A stretch of DNA of 18,684 bases from Nitrospiraceae bacterium (GTDB taxonomy: Bacteria > Nitrospirota > Thermodesulfovibrionia > UBA6902): the NCBI GenBank assembly GCA_020354155.1, contig CP070644.1, positions 1,391,668 to 1,410,351 on the forward strand. The letters run 5' to 3'. Made by a program: the position numbers and the translations under genes. Under the pieces are notes generated by a model. That model had not been told where the DNA came from. It saw nothing but the letters and a program-made list of their open reading frames with translations, and did no database searches. Of this stretch, positions 5,988 through 14,966 are shown in pieces. The stretch's first letter is position 1, and each line of letters opens with the position of its first letter.

Positions 5988-7421
5988 CTAAAGGAGTGGG
6001 CTCAGCACAGCCAGTCTCTTTCTGGCATGTCTGCCGAGTTCAGTATCAGGGGCAACGGTTAACTGATTTCTGTATGCGATCACTGCCGGTTTAATCTCCC
6101 CAAGACTGTCATAGCATATCCCCAGCATACCATGGACATCAACATCACGGGGAGCAATCCTGGCAATATCGACCAGATAGGGTGTTGCCTCCCTGTATTC
6201 ATGAAGTTTGAAATAGCTCTTGCCAATGCCGTAGTATGAAAGCCCGTGGTTGGGGTATAATTTTAAACTTTGTTTAAATGCATCAATAGCTCTTGAATAA
6301 CTCCCTTCATAATATCTGACTAAACCCAATCCGAATATGGCCGGCTGATAGCCGGGATTCAGCAATAATGCGCTGTTAAATGCTGACTCGGCGCTGGCAT
6401 AGTCTTTCGTCTGCACTTTGATGGACCCAAGCAGGGCATGAAAAGGCGCCTGACGGCTGTTCTCTCCGATAGCCTGCCGTACCTTGCTTTCAGCCGTTGT
6501 GAAATTTTTTTTCCTGAACGCCTGTTCCGCTTCATCATAAATGAAATATACCCTGTTTGTTGTCCGCATGTTTTCTGTAGCGTCCTGGTACTGCCTGGCA
6601 TGTTTCCCGTCCTGATACAGTGAGTACGGCGGGAGTGAACGAATCATTGTATCGATTTCGCTGAGTCTTACCTCTTGCCTCGGGTGGGTGGAAAGGAGGT
6701 CACTGATAGGAGAGCTGGTATTCTGCGACCTGCCAAGACGCCTGAGGTAATCATCAGTGACCCTTTCAAGGATGATATGGGTCTTTTTTGCTTCGTAGGG
6801 ATCATAGCCGAGCATGGCCATGTACTTTACTCCCAGTTTGTCTGCCTGAAGCTCCTGACTCCTGTCGTATTTTAATAAAATCAGTTTGCTTCCGATTGCG
6901 CCAATGGTCATCAGCGCATCGCCTCCTCCTGAACCGTTCAGAGCAGAAGCACCGATTGCAAGCCCCAGTTGATGAAGGGTCTGTTGGGAGAGTCTCTGAG
7001 CTGTATGGCGTGCCATGACATGACCTATTTCATGTCCTATAACAGAGGCAAACTGAGCCTCATTTTCCAGTTCGCTCAGCAACCCTCTGGTGATCGCAAC
7101 ATAACCGGGTAGTGCAAATGCATTTGGGACAGATGTATTCTGAATTGAAAATCTGTATGGCAGTTGAGGTCTTTCAGAATTGCGCCAGATATTCTCAACA
7201 ATAGCGCCAAGATATGACTCAAGAGCACTGTCCCTGTAATCACCACCGAACTCCCATCTCAGGGAAGGGGAAGCCTCTTCCCCCAAAGCTACCTCCTGCT
7301 GTTCACTGATGAGCATTAACTCATGCTGTCCTGTGACAGGATTAATAGCACAGGATGCAGAGAGGAATGAAAGGGTGAACAAAAGAATAGTTTTTCTGAG
7401 AGAAACAAAATGAATCATCAT
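5988..7421 (-). CDS. M48-family metalloprotease lipoprotein with TPR repeats (BepA-like)
   Basis: The 477-residue protein starts with a lipoprotein signal peptide (hydrophobic residues 10-20, lipobox SASC with Cys24; Ala25 fits outer-membrane sorting). The M48 peptidase domain has the zinc motif HEIGH (His130, Glu131, His134) and the third ligand Glu190 in QELQADKLG. Residues about 300-477 form several TPR units (PFHALLGSIKVQTKDYASAESAFNSA, PNHGLSYYGIGKSYFKLHEY). This is the layout of BepA/YfgC, a periplasmic protease and chaperone for outer-membrane protein quality control. The catalytic residues are intact. No Shine-Dalgarno precedes the ATG pair, and a promoter is placed so that the mRNA may start at the ATG. 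Whether it helps secretin assembly here is only a suggestion from its position. Confidence 0.88.
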   Translation of the reverse strand: MMIHFVSLRKTILLFTLSFLSASCAINPVTGQHELMLISEQQEVALGEEASPSLRWEFGGDYRDSALESYLGAIVENIWRNSERPQLPYRFSIQNTSVPNAFALPGYVAITRGLLSELENEAQFASVIGHEIGHVMARHTAQRLSQQTLHQLGLAIGASALNGSGGGDALMTIGAIGSKLILLKYDRSQELQADKLGVKYMAMLGYDPYEAKKTHIILERVTDDYLRRLGRSQNTSSPISDLLSTHPRQEVRLSEIDTMIRSLPPYSLYQDGKHARQYQDATENMRTTNRVYFIYDEAEQAFRKKNFTTAESKVRQAIGENSRQAPFHALLGSIKVQTKDYASAESAFNSALLLNPGYQPAIFGLGLVRYYEGSYSRAIDAFKQSLKLYPNHGLSYYGIGKSYFKLHEYREATPYLVDIARIAPRDVDVHGMLGICYDSLGEIKPAVIAYRNQLTVAPDTELGRHARKRLAVLSPLL

Positions 7422-7428
7422 GGGACAT

Positions 7429-7458
7429 ATTGTATCCCAATAATCTGATTACCTTCAA
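7429..7458 (-). promoter_or_regulatory. Sigma70-type promoter of the M48 protease gene
   Basis: Minus-strand TTGAAG (7453-7458), an 18-base spacer and TACAAT (7429-7434). Only seven bases separate the -10 from the ATG, which predicts a leaderless or nearly leaderless mRNA. Confidence 0.45.
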
Positions 7459-7609
7459 CAACAGCTTTTGAGATTCGATACAAATTCAATGAGAGCATGG
7501 ATTTTTCTGTGACATAATCCGTATATATAAGATAGTAGATGATATTGAACATAGGAACGATTACTCTATATATGACTCATTTGAAGTGGTAAAAAAGGGG
7601 TTATAGAAA

Positions 7610-9142
7610 ATGGCGGACAAAAAAAACAGGGTACTCCTTGTTGAAGATATGACACTTGAGCAGGCGGCTTTCAGGCAGTTGGTCAAGGAAGACAACTTCC
7701 CCTTTGAATACAGAATGGCCCGATCTGTAAATGAAGTGCGTGAGATACTTGCAGAAGAGAAGTTTGATGCCATAATTACTGATTATCAATTCAGTGATGG
7801 AACAGCATTCGACATATTTGCACTATCCCCGGGTATCCCGAGCATCGTTGTAACAGATGCCCGTGATATTGGTGTTGCAGTCAAGGTAATGAAATCGGGA
7901 GCAGATGATTATCTTATAAAGGATAATGAACAAAATTTTCTCACTATCCTGCCGGTAACTGTGGAAAACGCGATTAAGCGGAAAAAGGCAGAGGAAAGAC
8001 TTCGCCTTCTTGAGTCGGCAGTTGTAAACGCCAAAGACGCTATTATCATACTTGAAGCTGAACCGGGAAAAATGCAGGGACGGCGGATTCTCTATGTGAA
8101 TGATGCCTTTACAAGAATGACTGGTTATACCCATGAAGAGGCAGTGAAAAAAACGCTCAGAATGTTGAGGGGACCAAGGACAAGCCTTACTGCACTGGAT
8201 ACAATAAGAGTTGCCCTGGAACAATGCAGTCCGGTACGGGTGGAACTGATCAATTACCGCAAGGATGGTTCAGAATTCTGGGTTGAATGCTATATAGCCC
8301 CCTTTGCAGATGAGAAGGGCCGTTTCTCTCACTGGGTATCCGTTCAGAGAGACATAACGGAACGCAAAAAGGCTGAAGGGGAAAGAGAAAAACTCATGAA
8401 CGAAATTGAGGCAATCAATTCTGACCTGACAGAACTGAATAGCGAGCTTGAGACCATTGGTGCTGAACGGACCATGAGCCTTATGGCGTTAACCGTTGCG
8501 GACAGAATACGCAATCCTGCAGCAATGATCGGTGCACGATGCAGACGCATCCTTTCGAAGGAGCAGCTCTCCGGGGAACTGAGGGAAAGTCTGCAGTATA
8601 TCATGGAAGGCTCAGAAAAACTGGATAAGATAGTCAGGGATTTTGAGGCACTGCTGAAAAACAGGCAGTCAAAATTCAAGCATGATGATCTTAATTCTGT
8701 TGTAGAAAAAATCCTTTCCGTTGTTGAAAAGGAGGCGAAAAACAAAGGGATAGAGATGGTTGTCAACATATCAAAGGATGCCTTACGGGTAAATATGCAG
8801 AAGGACCTCCTGCGAATGGCTCTTTTTCATGTCATGAAGAACTCTATAGAGGCAACGTCCAGGGGAGGGACCATAGGCGTTGAAACATATAAAGAGAGTG
8901 ACAATGTAGTATTTTCGGTATCAGACTCAGGGTATGGTATACCGGATGAAGATGTTGAGAATATTTTCAAGCCTTTTTTCAGTACTAAAGAACGCGGGTT
9001 TGGTTTGGGACTCCCCCTGGTGAAACAGATTATCGGCGAACACATGGGCGACCTGATCGTGGAAAGCAGGGCAGGAATGGGTACAACATTTAAATTGGTG
9101 TTCCCTTCACGGTGGAGAGATGAGAGGCTGTCTGAGATTTAG
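7610..9142 (+). CDS. Receiver-PAS-histidine-kinase-like hybrid lacking the phospho-acceptor His
   Basis: The 510-residue cytoplasmic protein has three parts. An N-terminal receiver domain (about 6-125) has Glu12/Asp13, phospho-acceptor Asp58 (ITDYQFSDG), Thr82 and Lys104. A PAS domain (about 133-255; YVNDAFTRMTGYTHEEA to SVQRDITERKKAE) is followed by a coiled coil and a kinase module. The HATPase part looks intact: N box with FHVMKNSIEA, G1 DSGYGIPDEDV, then KPFFSTK and GFGLGLPLVKQI. The H-box reads ADRIRNP where AHEIRNP is expected, so the phosphorylated His is Asp298. It may act through its receiver domain or bind ATP without classical autophosphorylation. AAGGGG nine bases before the ATG supports the start. 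The gene ends 158 bases before gspD, on the same strand, but gspD has its own promoter. Confidence 0.85.
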   Translation: MADKKNRVLLVEDMTLEQAAFRQLVKEDNFPFEYRMARSVNEVREILAEEKFDAIITDYQFSDGTAFDIFALSPGIPSIVVTDARDIGVAVKVMKSGADDYLIKDNEQNFLTILPVTVENAIKRKKAEERLRLLESAVVNAKDAIIILEAEPGKMQGRRILYVNDAFTRMTGYTHEEAVKKTLRMLRGPRTSLTALDTIRVALEQCSPVRVELINYRKDGSEFWVECYIAPFADEKGRFSHWVSVQRDITERKKAEGEREKLMNEIEAINSDLTELNSELETIGAERTMSLMALTVADRIRNPAAMIGARCRRILSKEQLSGELRESLQYIMEGSEKLDKIVRDFEALLKNRQSKFKHDDLNSVVEKILSVVEKEAKNKGIEMVVNISKDALRVNMQKDLLRMALFHVMKNSIEATSRGGTIGVETYKESDNVVFSVSDSGYGIPDEDVENIFKPFFSTKERGFGLGLPLVKQIIGEHMGDLIVESRAGMGTTFKLVFPSRWRDERLSEI

Positions 9143-9235
9143 GGCGACATGAGCTTTCACATTTCCTTCTTAATTTTTTTATAAAATTATTAAAAAGTTA
9201 TTGCTATTTAACCGTTTATATAATAATGTATCACA

Positions 9236-9264
9236 TTGATATCGGGAATACGATCTGTTATACT
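9236..9264 (+). promoter_or_regulatory. Sigma70 promoter of the gsp operon
   Basis: TTGATA (-35, 9236-9241), exactly 17 bases, then TATACT (-10, 9259-9264). The predicted start near 9271 gives a leader of about 30 bases before gspD. The surrounding 9143-9300 gap is very AT-rich and has no G+C-rich hairpin, so some readthrough from the kinase gene is possible. Confidence 0.7.
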
Positions 9265-9300
9265 TTATAAATTGTTGATAATTAGAAAGAAAATGACGGT

Positions 9301-11520
9301 ATGAAGAAAAAACTTATACTTTTGGTCTCTGCTGTTCTTGTAATGTCCAGTGGGTATATAAATGAGGTGTCTGCGGCCGCAGCTGACCCTGCACTTCAGA
9401 TTGCTCAGGGACAGCCTTCAGAGGTACCGGTTCAGAACCAGGGAAAGGGCGCTGATGGAAAGAAAGAGGAAAAGAAGGCAGATGCTGTGCCCAATGTTAT
9501 AAAGGGGCTCCCCCCCAACTTGCCGAAATCCGTTGATCCTCAAAAATTAAGGAACCTGCGGGGGAGTGCGAAGAATGGGGCCTCTGCATCTCAAAAGAAG
9601 CAGAATGAGAATGAGACAAGCTATATTATCCTTAATTTTGATAATGCAGAGCTTAAGGACGTTATCAACACAATAGGCTCTATTACCAATGAAAATTTTA
9701 TCCTCAGCCCTGGCATTGACGCACGAATAACAATTCATTCAGCCAAAAAGATCCCTGTCAGTGAAGTCATGAACGTTTTTGAATCAGTTCTGGAAGTGAA
9801 CGGCATGTCTCTGGTCAGGTCAGGAGAGTTCTTTAAACTGGTTTCAGCCAGTGCGGCAAAACAGAAGCCTACTGCTGTAAGTAAAGGCAATAGTGTTGAT
9901 TCTGTGTCTGAGGCTGACAGGCCGATAACCCATATCATTCCCGTACAGTATATCCCGGTGACTGAGGTAAGCAACGTCCTGAAGCCGCTCATGTCACAGA
10001 TTGGAAGCATCGCAGCGAACCCGAGAAACAACCTGCTTATCGTCAATGACAATGCATCGAGCATTAAGCGGCTGTTAATCGTTCTCCAGGAGATAGATGT
10101 CAATGCATTTGAAAATACGAGAATGTTCTTTTTTCAGCCAAAGTATTCAGATGTGTCAACAATCACGGATGAACTGACGGAAATCCTCAATGCACTCAAC
10201 CTCTCCAGTGAAGGGATTGCCCTTGTGCCCATTGACAGGATTAATAGTCTGATTATTTTTTCTGCCAGTCCTGCACTGTTACAGACTGTGGAAGGATGGG
10301 TCAGAAGGCTTGATGAGGAGATCAAGACAGGACAGAACATTTACGTATACCCTGTGCAGAACGTAAAGGCCGAGGAAATAGCCGATATCCTCAAGACCCT
10401 CTATGAAGTTGATGGCGGCACGACGAGAACAACGACTACGCGTAAACCGGCGACTACTGCAAAAACGGCCAAGACAAGAACAAGACAGGCAGTACAGAGA
10501 AGAACAGCAACGAGAACAGCCAAGGAGGGGATGAGCAGGCTGGAGATCGTTACCTTTGAGCCCACGAATTCATTAGTGATTCTTGCTCCGCCCGGTATTT
10601 ACCGGGAGATGGTAAAGACAATTCAGAAAATCGACATTTATCCCAGAGAAGTACTTATTGAGGCAATCATAGCGAAAGTAGATATTTCAGATGCTGATGA
10701 ACGGGGCATCAGGTGGTCCATACTGCATAATCTCAGCATAGATAATAGAGATGTGACAGGACTTGCCCGAGGCAATCCTGCATTAGGATTGCCAATAACT
10801 GATGGAATTGATCTGGCCTCGGGACCTACTGGTGGTTTTTCATACTTTTTATTACGGCCTGGGAAATTTGCGGCTGTGATACGAGCCCTTGCCAGTTCAT
10901 CCAAGGTTGACATCCTGCAGAGCCCCCGTCTCCTTGTCCGGGATCAGGAGGAAGCCAGCATAGAAGTTGGTTCTGATGTCCCTATAGCCTCAAGTACAAC
11001 ATCAACGACAACGACAGATACACTGACCCAGAGTATTGAGTACCGTTCTGTAGGTATTAAACTGAAGATCAAACCGACAATAAGTGAAGAAAGGACTGTC
11101 GTCCTTGACCTTGAGCAGGAGGTTTCTTCTGTAGATGAAGAAGGACGTGCAGTCGGCGGCTTCACCTATCCGGAATTTCAAACGACCCTGACAAAGACTT
11201 CCATTGTAGTGCCTGATGAACAGGGAATCATCATTGGCGGTATCATGGAAGATTCAATCGGTAAAAGCTATGAGGGGATACCTCTTTTGAGTTCAGTCCC
11301 CTTATTTGGACCTCTTTTCCGCTATACGAAAGAGAGGTCAGACAAGACAGAATTGATTATTATCATCATTCCTCATGTTGTATCAAAACCCGGTGAGGCA
11401 GATACCCTTACAAGGAATTACTTGGACCAGTTAGGAAGAGTAAAGAAATTTCTGGAAAAGAGCGAATATAATCAGCCGTCTTTATATAAGACAAACCCTT
11501 CTACTGTAAATGAGCCGTAA
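9301..11520 (+). CDS. gspD: Type II secretion system secretin GspD
   Basis: GspD forms the outer-membrane pore of the type II secretion system. The 739-residue protein starts with a signal peptide (MKKKLILLVSAVLVM, to about residue 25). A charged, low-complexity linker follows to about residue 105. The N0 domain (about 107-180), N1 (about 209-265), N2 (about 270-345) and N3 (about 350-450) come next. The secretin domain runs from about 460 to 700, with VDILQSPRLLVRDQEEASIEVGSDVPI and the closing GIIIGGIMEDS and GIPLLSSVPLFGPLFR motifs. N3 is split by a Thr/Arg/Lys-rich insert at about 374-408 with no acidic residues. The linker before N0 is long for the family. It is the first gene of the operon, and its end overlaps gspE by 11 bases. 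Confidence 0.93.
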   Translation: MKKKLILLVSAVLVMSSGYINEVSAAAADPALQIAQGQPSEVPVQNQGKGADGKKEEKKADAVPNVIKGLPPNLPKSVDPQKLRNLRGSAKNGASASQKKQNENETSYIILNFDNAELKDVINTIGSITNENFILSPGIDARITIHSAKKIPVSEVMNVFESVLEVNGMSLVRSGEFFKLVSASAAKQKPTAVSKGNSVDSVSEADRPITHIIPVQYIPVTEVSNVLKPLMSQIGSIAANPRNNLLIVNDNASSIKRLLIVLQEIDVNAFENTRMFFFQPKYSDVSTITDELTEILNALNLSSEGIALVPIDRINSLIIFSASPALLQTVEGWVRRLDEEIKTGQNIYVYPVQNVKAEEIADILKTLYEVDGGTTRTTTTRKPATTAKTAKTRTRQAVQRRTATRTAKEGMSRLEIVTFEPTNSLVILAPPGIYREMVKTIQKIDIYPREVLIEAIIAKVDISDADERGIRWSILHNLSIDNRDVTGLARGNPALGLPITDGIDLASGPTGGFSYFLLRPGKFAAVIRALASSSKVDILQSPRLLVRDQEEASIEVGSDVPIASSTTSTTTTDTLTQSIEYRSVGIKLKIKPTISEERTVVLDLEQEVSSVDEEGRAVGGFTYPEFQTTLTKTSIVVPDEQGIIIGGIMEDSIGKSYEGIPLLSSVPLFGPLFRYTKERSDKTELIIIIIPHVVSKPGEADTLTRNYLDQLGRVKKFLEKSEYNQPSLYKTNPSTVNEP

Positions 11521-13234
11521 TGTGGTTAAAATCAGCAAGGCCGGGCTTCTGGGTAAGATTCTCCTTGATCTTAATCTCATCACCCCGGAAAAGCTTGAGA
11601 TAGCATTAAAGGAACAATCTGCATTAGGCAAGGTCAATCCGAGTCGTCTGGGACAGATCCTTATTACCCTGGGATTCATTTCTGAAGCAGACCTTCTACG
11701 GGCCCTCAGTTCCCAGCTGAGTCTGAAGTGGCTGAGATTCTCCGAATTTCCCAAAGAAGCACCTGCCGGCGACTACCCCTCTGTCAAATTTATGAAGCAG
11801 TATAAATTTGTTCCAATCGCAGCAGAGGACAATATGCTGAAAATAGCAATGTCAGACCCGCTTGATGAGTATGTCCTTGATGCACTGAAATTATTTTCAG
11901 ACAAATCCCTTGAAATCTGTATCAGTGGTGAAAAGGATATACAGGAAGCCATCGAACAATATTTTGGCAGCAGCGTGCAGATGACGAGCATTATGGAAGG
12001 GATGAGGGAAGAAGGGGTAGAGGATGGTGAGCTGAACCTCCATGAAGATGTCCATCACCTGAGAGACATGGCATTTGAGGCGCCCATTGTCAAGCTCGTG
12101 AATATGCTGATAACACGGGCGGTGGAGAGCAGGACAAGTGATATTCATATTGAGCCCTTTGAAAACAATGTGAAGGTGCGCTACAGGATAGACGGAGCGT
12201 TGACTGATATTGAGTCACTGCCCAAGCGGCTTCAGCCGGCTGTTCTTTCAAGAGTCAAGATTATGTCAAGGCTCAATATTGCAGAAAGAAGGCTGCCCCA
12301 GGACGGAAGGATAAAATTAAGGGTATCGGGACGCGACATAGACCTTCGTGTATCAACGCTTCCTACCGTGTACGGTGAAAGCATTGTTATGAGAATCCTT
12401 GACAGCGGGAGTGCCTTGATCAGCCTTGAGCATCTGGGCTTCCCCATAGAGGCTTTGCAGAAATATGACAAACTCATAACGATGCCCTATGGAATGCTCC
12501 TTGTTACCGGGCCGACGGGTAGCGGTAAGACAACGACACTGTATGCCTCTCTGAGCAAAATCAACTCCTCTGACAAAAAGATAATCACCATTGAAGACCC
12601 GATAGAATACCAGATTAATGGCATTAACCAGATCCATGTTAAGCCTCAGATTGGCCTCACCTTTGCAAATGGTCTCCGTCATATTGTCCGTCAGGATCCA
12701 GACGTCATCATGGTGGGTGAAATCAGGGATGTTGAGACCGCTGAAATTGCCATAAACTCTGCTTTGACAGGGCATCTCGTGTTCAGCACACTTCACACAA
12801 ACGATGCCTCAGGGGCAGTTACACGGCTGCTTGATATGGGGATTGAGGGTTTTCTTGTTTCCTCTTCACTGATCGGTGTGCTTGCCCAGCGACTGGTCAG
12901 GGTTATATGTCCGACCTGCAAGGAGCCTTTTCAGCCTACCCAGGAGATGATTGATGAAATTGAATACTTTCAGCGCAATAAAACGACCTTTCATGGCGCT
13001 GGTTGTGACAATTGCAGATATACCGGTTACAGGGGCCGTACAGGTATATTTGAACTCATGATAACCGACGGCAGTATCAGGCGCATGATACTTGAAAAAA
13101 CAAGTGCTGATGTTATCAGACAAAAAGCTGTTGAACATGGGATGAAAGTGCTCAGAGAAAGTGGATGGGGCAAGGTAAGTGAAGGCGTGACAACTGTTGA
13201 AGAGGTAATGCGGGTTGCCCAGGAGGATATCTAG
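11510..13234 (+). CDS. gspE: Type II secretion system ATPase GspE
   Basis: GspE is the cytoplasmic hexameric ATPase that powers pseudopilus assembly. The 574-residue protein has an N-terminal MshEN/T2SSE_N-type domain (about 10-150). The AAA-like core has Walker A GPTGSGKT (334-341), Asp box IITIEDPIEYQ, Walker B DPDVIMVGEIRD and His box LVFSTLHTNDA. The zinc-binding CxxC pairs (CPTC and CDNC before RYTGYRGRTGIFEL) are both intact. It is about the usual length for GspE/PilB. The ATG overlaps the gspD end by 11 bases. The stop TAG overlaps the gspF GTG by one base, a sign of translational coupling. Confidence 0.93.
   Translation: MSRNVVKISKAGLLGKILLDLNLITPEKLEIALKEQSALGKVNPSRLGQILITLGFISEADLLRALSSQLSLKWLRFSEFPKEAPAGDYPSVKFMKQYKFVPIAAEDNMLKIAMSDPLDEYVLDALKLFSDKSLEICISGEKDIQEAIEQYFGSSVQMTSIMEGMREEGVEDGELNLHEDVHHLRDMAFEAPIVKLVNMLITRAVESRTSDIHIEPFENNVKVRYRIDGALTDIESLPKRLQPAVLSRVKIMSRLNIAERRLPQDGRIKLRVSGRDIDLRVSTLPTVYGESIVMRILDSGSALISLEHLGFPIEALQKYDKLITMPYGMLLVTGPTGSGKTTTLYASLSKINSSDKKIITIEDPIEYQINGINQIHVKPQIGLTFANGLRHIVRQDPDVIMVGEIRDVETAEIAINSALTGHLVFSTLHTNDASGAVTRLLDMGIEGFLVSSSLIGVLAQRLVRVICPTCKEPFQPTQEMIDEIEYFQRNKTTFHGAGCDNCRYTGYRGRTGIFELMITDGSIRRMILEKTSADVIRQKAVEHGMKVLRESGWGKVSEGVTTVEEVMRVAQEDI
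13221..13226 (+). promoter_or_regulatory. Shine-Dalgarno that fixes the GTG start of gspF
   Basis: AGGAGG lies seven bases upstream of the GTG at 13234, inside the end of gspE. It makes the GTG start, which overlaps the gspE stop by one base, secure. Confidence 0.85.
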
Positions 13235-14451
13235 TGGAAACGTTTCACTATGAAGCATCGACAAAAGACGGTTCTATAGTTTCAGGTACGTTGGAAGTTG
13301 CCAGTGAGCGTGCAGCCGTTGACCGTATCCAGGATATGGGATATTTCCCATTGAAGATCAAAAAAACTGCTGCCGGGTCGAACACGATCGGTGATTTTAT
13401 TACGTCATTAACAAGCCGGGTTGTTGATAAGGATATCATGACCTTTACCTATCAGCTTGGCGTGCTTCTTGATGCTGGCTTTCCACTTGAACGGTCCCTG
13501 TCTATTCTTGCTGACCTGACTGAGAAAAAAAAATTCGGTGATGTTATCGGCGACCTGGTTTCCCAGATCAGAAGTGGAAAATCCTTTTCTGAGTCCCTGG
13601 CAAAATTCCCCGCAGTTTTCCCTGTTTTTTACGTCAATATGATTAAGTCAGGGGAGGCGGGCGGGTTTCTTGAAGACACTATTTCCAGGATGGCCACCTA
13701 TCTTGAAAATGCACAGGCATTGAAAGAAGATGTTCGCTCTGCTCTCGTCTACCCCATGGTGCTGAGCATCGCCGGAGGGCTCGCAATCATAATCCTTCTC
13801 ACCTTTGTTGTGCCGAAATTCACAAAAATATTCAGTGATATGGGTGAAGCACTGCCCCTGCCGACGATTATACTCCTGAACATCAGTAATGCCCTGACAA
13901 ATTACTGGTGGGTTTTTATCCTTGTCCTTGCAGTGGCTGCGCTTGGTATCAGCAAATACATCCATAGTGACAGTGGGAAACAATACTGGGACCGGACACG
14001 ATTTAAACTGCCAATCTTTGGAAAGCTTTACAGGGAAGCGACGGTTTCCCGTTTTGCGCGGACACTGGGGACGCTCCTGGCAAGTGGTGTGCCAATTCTG
14101 AATGCTCTCCAGATCGTGAGAGGCACGCTGGGAAGTGAAAGTATTTCAAAAGTTGTGGCCTCCGTACGTGAGGCCGCCAGAAAAGGAAGGGGAATTTCAG
14201 AGCCATTGCGGGGCAGCGATATTTTTCCTCCCATAGCTGTCCACATGGTTACAGTTGGTGAGGAAACAGGACGACTTGATGAGATGCTTGTGAAGATTGC
14301 CGACCGGTTTGATATTGAGATAAGGACTACAGTAAAGCGTATGCTTTCACTGCTTGAACCGGCACTGATTTTAATAATGGGCATCGTTGTTGGATTTATA
14401 GTGATAGCTATGCTGATGGCAATTTTCAGCATTAATGAATTGCCCTTTTAA
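13234..14451 (+). CDS. gspF: Type II secretion system inner-membrane platform protein GspF
   Basis: GspF is the polytopic inner-membrane protein that couples GspE to pseudopilin assembly. The 405-residue protein has an N-terminal region (FHYEASTKDGSIVSGTLEV), then two T2SF domains. The first is at about 70-190 (TFTYQLGVLLDAGFPLERSLSIL, KSGEAGGFLEDTI) and the second at about 270-395 (SRFARTLGTLLASGVPILNAL, VTVGEETGRLDEMLVKIADRFD). There are three membrane segments: after the first domain, around 225 (WWVFILVLAVAALGI) and at the C-terminus (ALILIMGIVVGFIVIAMLM). The length is standard and the GTG start is backed by AGGAGG. Confidence 0.93.
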   Translation: METFHYEASTKDGSIVSGTLEVASERAAVDRIQDMGYFPLKIKKTAAGSNTIGDFITSLTSRVVDKDIMTFTYQLGVLLDAGFPLERSLSILADLTEKKKFGDVIGDLVSQIRSGKSFSESLAKFPAVFPVFYVNMIKSGEAGGFLEDTISRMATYLENAQALKEDVRSALVYPMVLSIAGGLAIIILLTFVVPKFTKIFSDMGEALPLPTIILLNISNALTNYWWVFILVLAVAALGISKYIHSDSGKQYWDRTRFKLPIFGKLYREATVSRFARTLGTLLASGVPILNALQIVRGTLGSESISKVVASVREAARKGRGISEPLRGSDIFPPIAVHMVTVGEETGRLDEMLVKIADRFDIEIRTTVKRMLSLLEPALILIMGIVVGFIVIAMLMAIFSINELPF

Positions 14452-14508
14452 AGAAACAGACAATTGAAGGTTGAAGGTATCATGAAAAATAAATCGATGG
14501 AGGAAGGT

Positions 14509-14958
14509 ATGGACATGGTTAGGGGGAAGAGTCTGCTTCAGAGCAGATATGGTTTTACAATGATTGAGCTCATGGTTGTCATGATCATACTTGGTCTTCT
14601 GGCTGCCCTTGTGGCACCCCGGATGTTTGGAAAACTGGGAAAGGCAAAAACGAATGCGGCCTATACACAGATTGAACTTTTCGGAACTGCTCTTGATTCA
14701 TTTCGTCTTGATGTGGGGAGATATCCCACATCATCGGAGGGGCTTGAGGCCCTTGTGAATCCTCCCTCGGGGGCTGATGAATGGAACGGCCCCTATCTGA
14801 AAAAACTGGAAATACCGCTTGATCCATGGAACAATCCATATATCTACGAATCGCCGGGCAACCATGGCGACTATGATCTCTATTCCTATGGTGCGGATGG
14901 GACTGAAGGCGGTGATGGTGAAAACAGGGACATAGTCAGCTGGAAAGGGCTGAAATAA
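14509..14958 (+). CDS. gspG: Type II secretion system major pseudopilin GspG
   Basis: GspG is the main subunit of the pseudopilus. The class III leader ends at SRYG, cleaved before FTMIELMVVMIILGLL, with Glu5 of the mature protein present. The globular part carries the family signature RYPTSSEGLEALV and WNGPYLKK. The calcium-binding C-terminal loop (YSYGADG, DGENRDIVSW) is intact. I prefer the ATG at 14509 because GGAGG lies five bases before it and it gives a normal 15-residue leader; ATG 14482 and TTG 14464 in the same frame are alternatives. The prepilin peptidase needed for processing is not in this window. Confidence 0.92.
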   Translation: MDMVRGKSLLQSRYGFTMIELMVVMIILGLLAALVAPRMFGKLGKAKTNAAYTQIELFGTALDSFRLDVGRYPTSSEGLEALVNPPSGADEWNGPYLKKLEIPLDPWNNPYIYESPGNHGDYDLYSYGADGTEGGDGENRDIVSWKGLK

Positions 14959-14966
14959 CGTGCCCG

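Noticed and set aside
5975..6010. Possible bidirectional terminator between the DtxR-FeoA and M48 genes
   Set aside because: Only a five-base TGAGC/GCTCA pairing with a loop of about 20 bases and no T run; too weak to call.
9143..9235. Terminator after the kinase gene
   Set aside because: There are T and A runs but no G+C-rich hairpin.
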